Source: Auxenochlorella pyrenoidosa (lineage: Eukaryota; Chlorophyta; Trebouxiophyceae; Chlorellales; Chlorellaceae). From it: a stretch of 19,867 nucleotides of DNA. The translations under genes were made by a program, and so were the position numbers. Location of the stretch: positions 973,378 to 993,244 of the forward strand of contig KQ481983.1 in assembly GCA_001430745.1 (NCBI GenBank), in the 5' to 3' direction. The notes under the pieces were generated by a model that was given only the letters and a program-made list of their open reading frames with translations, was not told where the DNA came from and made no database searches. Shown piece by piece: positions 17,501-19,867 of the stretch (positions within the stretch are counted from its first letter, which is position 1; each line of letters starts with the position of its first letter).

Positions 17501-19819
17501 GCTGCGCATGGCACACGGTCGCCGAGTGGCTTTGGGCCACTGCTGTGCGGGCGCCACCGCTGGCGGCCCATGCCTTCTCACCGCAACGCAGTCAATGTAG
17601 CTGGCATTGTCGCTGTCTGGCTGGCTCTTGGTGGGGTTGAAGAAGGTCAGGTTGACCCAGGACGGAATCAGCACCTGGCCAAAGGTCTGCAGTGAAGGGG
17701 AGAGGGCGCCAGGGGCACTGCTCAACCGCTGCGCCGTGGCGTGACCAGCTCAGGCAAGTGCGGCGCGCAGGCGGCAAAGGGGCGTGGGCTCTCGTGGTGC
17801 CATGGCCATTGTCAGCAGCGAGATCGGCCACATGGGTTGCCAACCTGGGAGTTCTCCCGCACGGTGCTGGTCTCCACAGACTCGTAGTTGACGCCGACAG
17901 AGACCTGCAGCGGGACCCGGCGGCGCCGGGCAGGTCAGAAAAGCACAAATCAGCCGGCTTTGCTGAGGCTTGACAGGCATGAGGCATACTCGCAGAGGGG
18001 TTGGGCTGGAAGGGTGGGACAATGAGCTGCAGGCCCGTCTGCCACTCACGCCCCGGGCCCGTGGCATCGCTTGTTTCTCACCGACAGGACCGCCACCTGG
18101 GCAGAGGCGCTGAAGCTGACCCCTGTCTGCGTCAGTGAGCTGTACGCCGATGCAGTGACCTGGGTTGTGACAGAGGCTGCAGTGTGACAGAGGCATGGAT
18201 TTACGCGAGGTTGATGGTCCATCAAAATTTACTCTGAAAAACAAATCAGGGTTTGTGAGTGCACCCCTTCTTTCCTCCTACCCCACGCCCGCACCGTGTG
18301 GCGTACCACCCTGGCAGCCACTCACCCAGCCCTCCCCAGTAGACCGTGCTAACGACGTGCGTTCCGTAGTTGTCGAGCAGGCTTTGGAGGGCATACTGTA
18401 GGGTGGAGCGGGCCCGCAGTTGGCGCTCAAAAGGGGCCTGTCGACTGTCGGACTGTGGCGGGAGGGCCTGCACGCAGAATCCCAGATCCAAAAGCACGTG
18501 CGCACACCGCAGGCGCTGCCGGGCCCACAGACCATCCCTGCCTGGCCCCCTCACCTGGTCTATCTCGTTCTTTGCTGCCTTGTCGTACAGTGGCCTAACG
18601 TTGTCTAGGAAGGCCTGGTGCAGCCTCAGGCCAGCGAAGGCTGGGGCAGCAGGGGCAGGGGCGAGGAGGGGCAGTGAGAGGCAGGCAGCAGCCGGGAACG
18701 AATGAGCAGCGTGCAGATAACAGAGCGTCCCTGCTGCATAGCGCCTGCACTGAGGCCTGCAGCGCGTCTGCGCCCCTGGACTAGAGTGCTCGGCCGGCCC
18801 TCTTGTTCTTGCCCTCCCTCACATTTTGCCAGGCCGTAGCCACCAATGTAGACCTTAGCCCCTGAGTTGGTGGTGATGACCTGAAGAGAGGGAATGTACA
18901 GCATGCGGGCACATTGCATGGGCCTGCCGCTAGCAGTGCCAGGCATCAAGCAGCACGCAGCCTGTGTGCAACATGCAGACCATAGCAATTCCCGATCCTG
19001 TCACCTCAGTGCTTTGTGAGGCCACTGCATCACATCTGTTCACGCACCTGGGCGGAGCTGCTTGTCTTGGACAGCGTGTTGTACTGCCTGCAGTCAGGGC
19101 GCATGCCGGGACATGTCCAGGTGGCTCGCAGCATTGGCCTCGCACGCCCCAGGGCAGGCATGCGCTCTCTTGATGCCAGGCTGCCTCCACAAAAGGGGCC
19201 AAGGGGCTTAACGCGGCTGCTCACCCGTTGGCTGTCAGGCTGACCAGCGCAAAATTCACGTCCACGCGCAGCCTGCAGGGCGGCAGATTCGATGCGGGGG
19301 CTGGCTTTGGCACGCCATATGCAACTTGCCCTGCTGCCCTGTCCCGCATGCCCTGCCCGGTTGTGCCCACGTGTACCAACTGGCCCTCCAGGGCCGGCGG
19401 AGCAGTATGACATTGCACCAGCACAGCTCTCAAGTGTGCATGACCACCATCTCCTCGACGATCCCATCCCCGCCTGCCCCATTTCTTCAGCGCTCACCCC
19501 AGGAGCAGGCTCTCCTTGAAGTCGCTCATGGAGTTGTACACAGAGGTGCTGAACTGCATCCGGGAGCGGAGGAGGGGGGGGGAGGTGAGGGCCAGGGATC
19601 AGTGGCCATGCATCCTAGCACCGCAGGAGGCAACAGCCTCTTTTGACCGTTCAGCCTCCAAGCAAGATCCCCCCGATGAAGCAGTAAAATGCTGACAGTC
19701 GCATGCAGCAGGAGCAGCCAGAGCACAGCACTGGGGGCCGCACCTGCGACTCGCAGCTGCCGCCGGTGGTGGGCAGGGTGCTGACGTCGGTGGGCGACAG
19801 GTCAAACACCGGCTGCAGC
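13967..19819 (-). CDS. MACPF protein with three SUEL-lectin-like domains, 5'-partial
   Basis: Exons in transcript order: 19819-19744, 19553-19498, 19272-19225, 19087-19048, 18880-18823, 18640-18555, 18467-18326, 18176-18082, 17904-17845, 17686-17582, 17418-17382, 17238-17165, 16952-16762, 16521-16414, 16116-15958, 15774-15664, 15475-15293, 15066-14991, 14847-14783, 14576-14418, 14132-13967 (TGA). All join in frame, giving 697 residues. The N-terminus lies beyond the right edge. The MACPF core (to about 292) carries VYIGGYG, YGTHVVSTVYWGG (155-167) and Ser/Thr-rich strands where membrane hairpins are expected. A Cys-rich region follows (about 310-397). Three tandem SUEL/Gal-lectin-like modules fill 408-697, the first with the hallmark run HVSCSVPATN then FGDP. 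The likely role is a secreted or surface pore former targeted by carbohydrate binding; targeting and pore formation are inferred. It is a paralog of gene 1. All donors are GT, one weak (GTTGGC after 17845). The signature has V where F/Y is usual. Confidence 0.87.
14783..15475 (-). other. SUEL-lectin-like domain 2 of gene 3 (diverged)
   Basis: Residues about 484-591, from exons 15475-15293, 15066-14991 and 14847-14783. It begins with C-D-Y and ends with Q-Y-S-C, like the module ends on either side. Between lie I-G-S-D-I-R-P-F-F-G-N, V-C-N-S-S-G, a K-F-S-F-V-V strand and V-G-P-C-D-E-A-G-V-G-S-Y-R-F, matching the order of the family's A-x-Y-G, C-x-G, C-x-V and D-P-C-x-G-x-x-K-x-L elements. It lacks several canonical residues, so the assignment rests on order and module boundaries. 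Confidence 0.6.
15664..16082 (-). other. SUEL/Gal-lectin-like domain 1 of gene 3
   Basis: Residues about 408-483, across exons 16116-15958 and 15774-15664, with the last Cys in the next exon. Matches to the family are C-P-x-G at 418-421, A-N-I-S-Y-G-T-T, H-C-W-G-H-V-S-C-S-V-P-A-T-N, V-F-G-D-P, G-T-A-K-R-L and a final W-E-C (483). Two usual cysteines are missing: the one after the Y-G motif, and the one of D-P-C, which is D-P-A here. Related SUEL domains bind rhamnose or galactose; the sugar here cannot be read from sequence. Confidence 0.82.
18330..18368 (-). other. MACPF signature motif of gene 3
   Basis: YGTHVVSTVYWGG matches the MACPF pattern except that Val replaces the Phe/Tyr after the His. 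The aromatic, G-T-H and diglycine positions are kept. It aligns without gaps to FGTHYIKTVWWGG of gene 1, and both exons end in the same phase right after G-G-L. Confidence 0.9.
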
Positions 19820-19867
19820 CTGCGGTGGGGCAATGCAGGGCACAACGCCGGGCAGTGTGCAGTATGT

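Noticed and set aside
16630..17571. 313-codon minus-strand open frame
   Set aside because: It spans three gene 3 exons plus their introns, mostly out of frame; the spliced exons give the MACPF homology with gene 1.

Overview
The window looks like nuclear DNA of a green alga (Chlorophyta), most likely of the Chlorella/Trebouxiophyceae kind. It is GC-rich, its genes are cut into many short exons by short introns that mostly end in (c)TGCAG, TGTAA poly(A) signals lie behind all three genes, and one protein has Ser/Pro-rich linkers typical of algal wall glycoproteins. The clade is inferred from style, not from a marker gene. Bacterial features (operons, Shine-Dalgarno sites, CRISPR, IS elements) are absent, and I saw no rRNA or tRNA gene.

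Three intron-rich genes fill the window. (1) Plus strand, 41-4643, 5' end outside the window: a MACPF (membrane attack complex/perforin) protein. It has 19 visible exons and 475 codons, and ends in a Cys-rich region, a short Ala/Pro tail and four lysines. (2) Plus strand, 5997-13386, complete: a secreted 862-residue protein in 25 exons. Its order is signal peptide, three fibronectin type III (FN3) domains, a Pro-rich linker, an unrecognised four-cysteine domain, a SPP-rich linker, a second copy of that domain, and a poly-Pro tail. (3) Minus strand, 19819-13967, 5' end outside the window: a second MACPF protein with 21 visible exons and 697 residues. It continues into three tandem SUEL/galactose-binding-lectin-like domains. 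Genes 2 and 3 converge. Every splice junction I propose keeps the reading frame. There are 62 complete introns, of which 58 have GT donors and 4 have GC donors.

Genes 1 and 3 are clear paralogs. They share the MACPF signature, the Cys-rich tail, many intron positions and two exons of identical length. They separate after a C-x-P-L motif, where gene 3 enters the lectin array and gene 1 ends in a low-complexity tail. The locus therefore encodes two perforin-like proteins, one apparently sugar-targeted, on either side of a secreted modular adhesion or wall-type protein. A shared extracellular role (defence, lysis of other cells, wall remodelling or cell-cell interaction) is inference from architecture. 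No experiment or database search supports it here.

Non-coding parts: 4644-5996 holds the 3' UTR of gene 1, a perfect 13-bp inverted repeat and the upstream region of gene 2. 13387-13966 holds the two convergent 3' UTRs. Introns carry CA/CCCA tracts, a 15-G run, a 14-C run and short tandem repeats.
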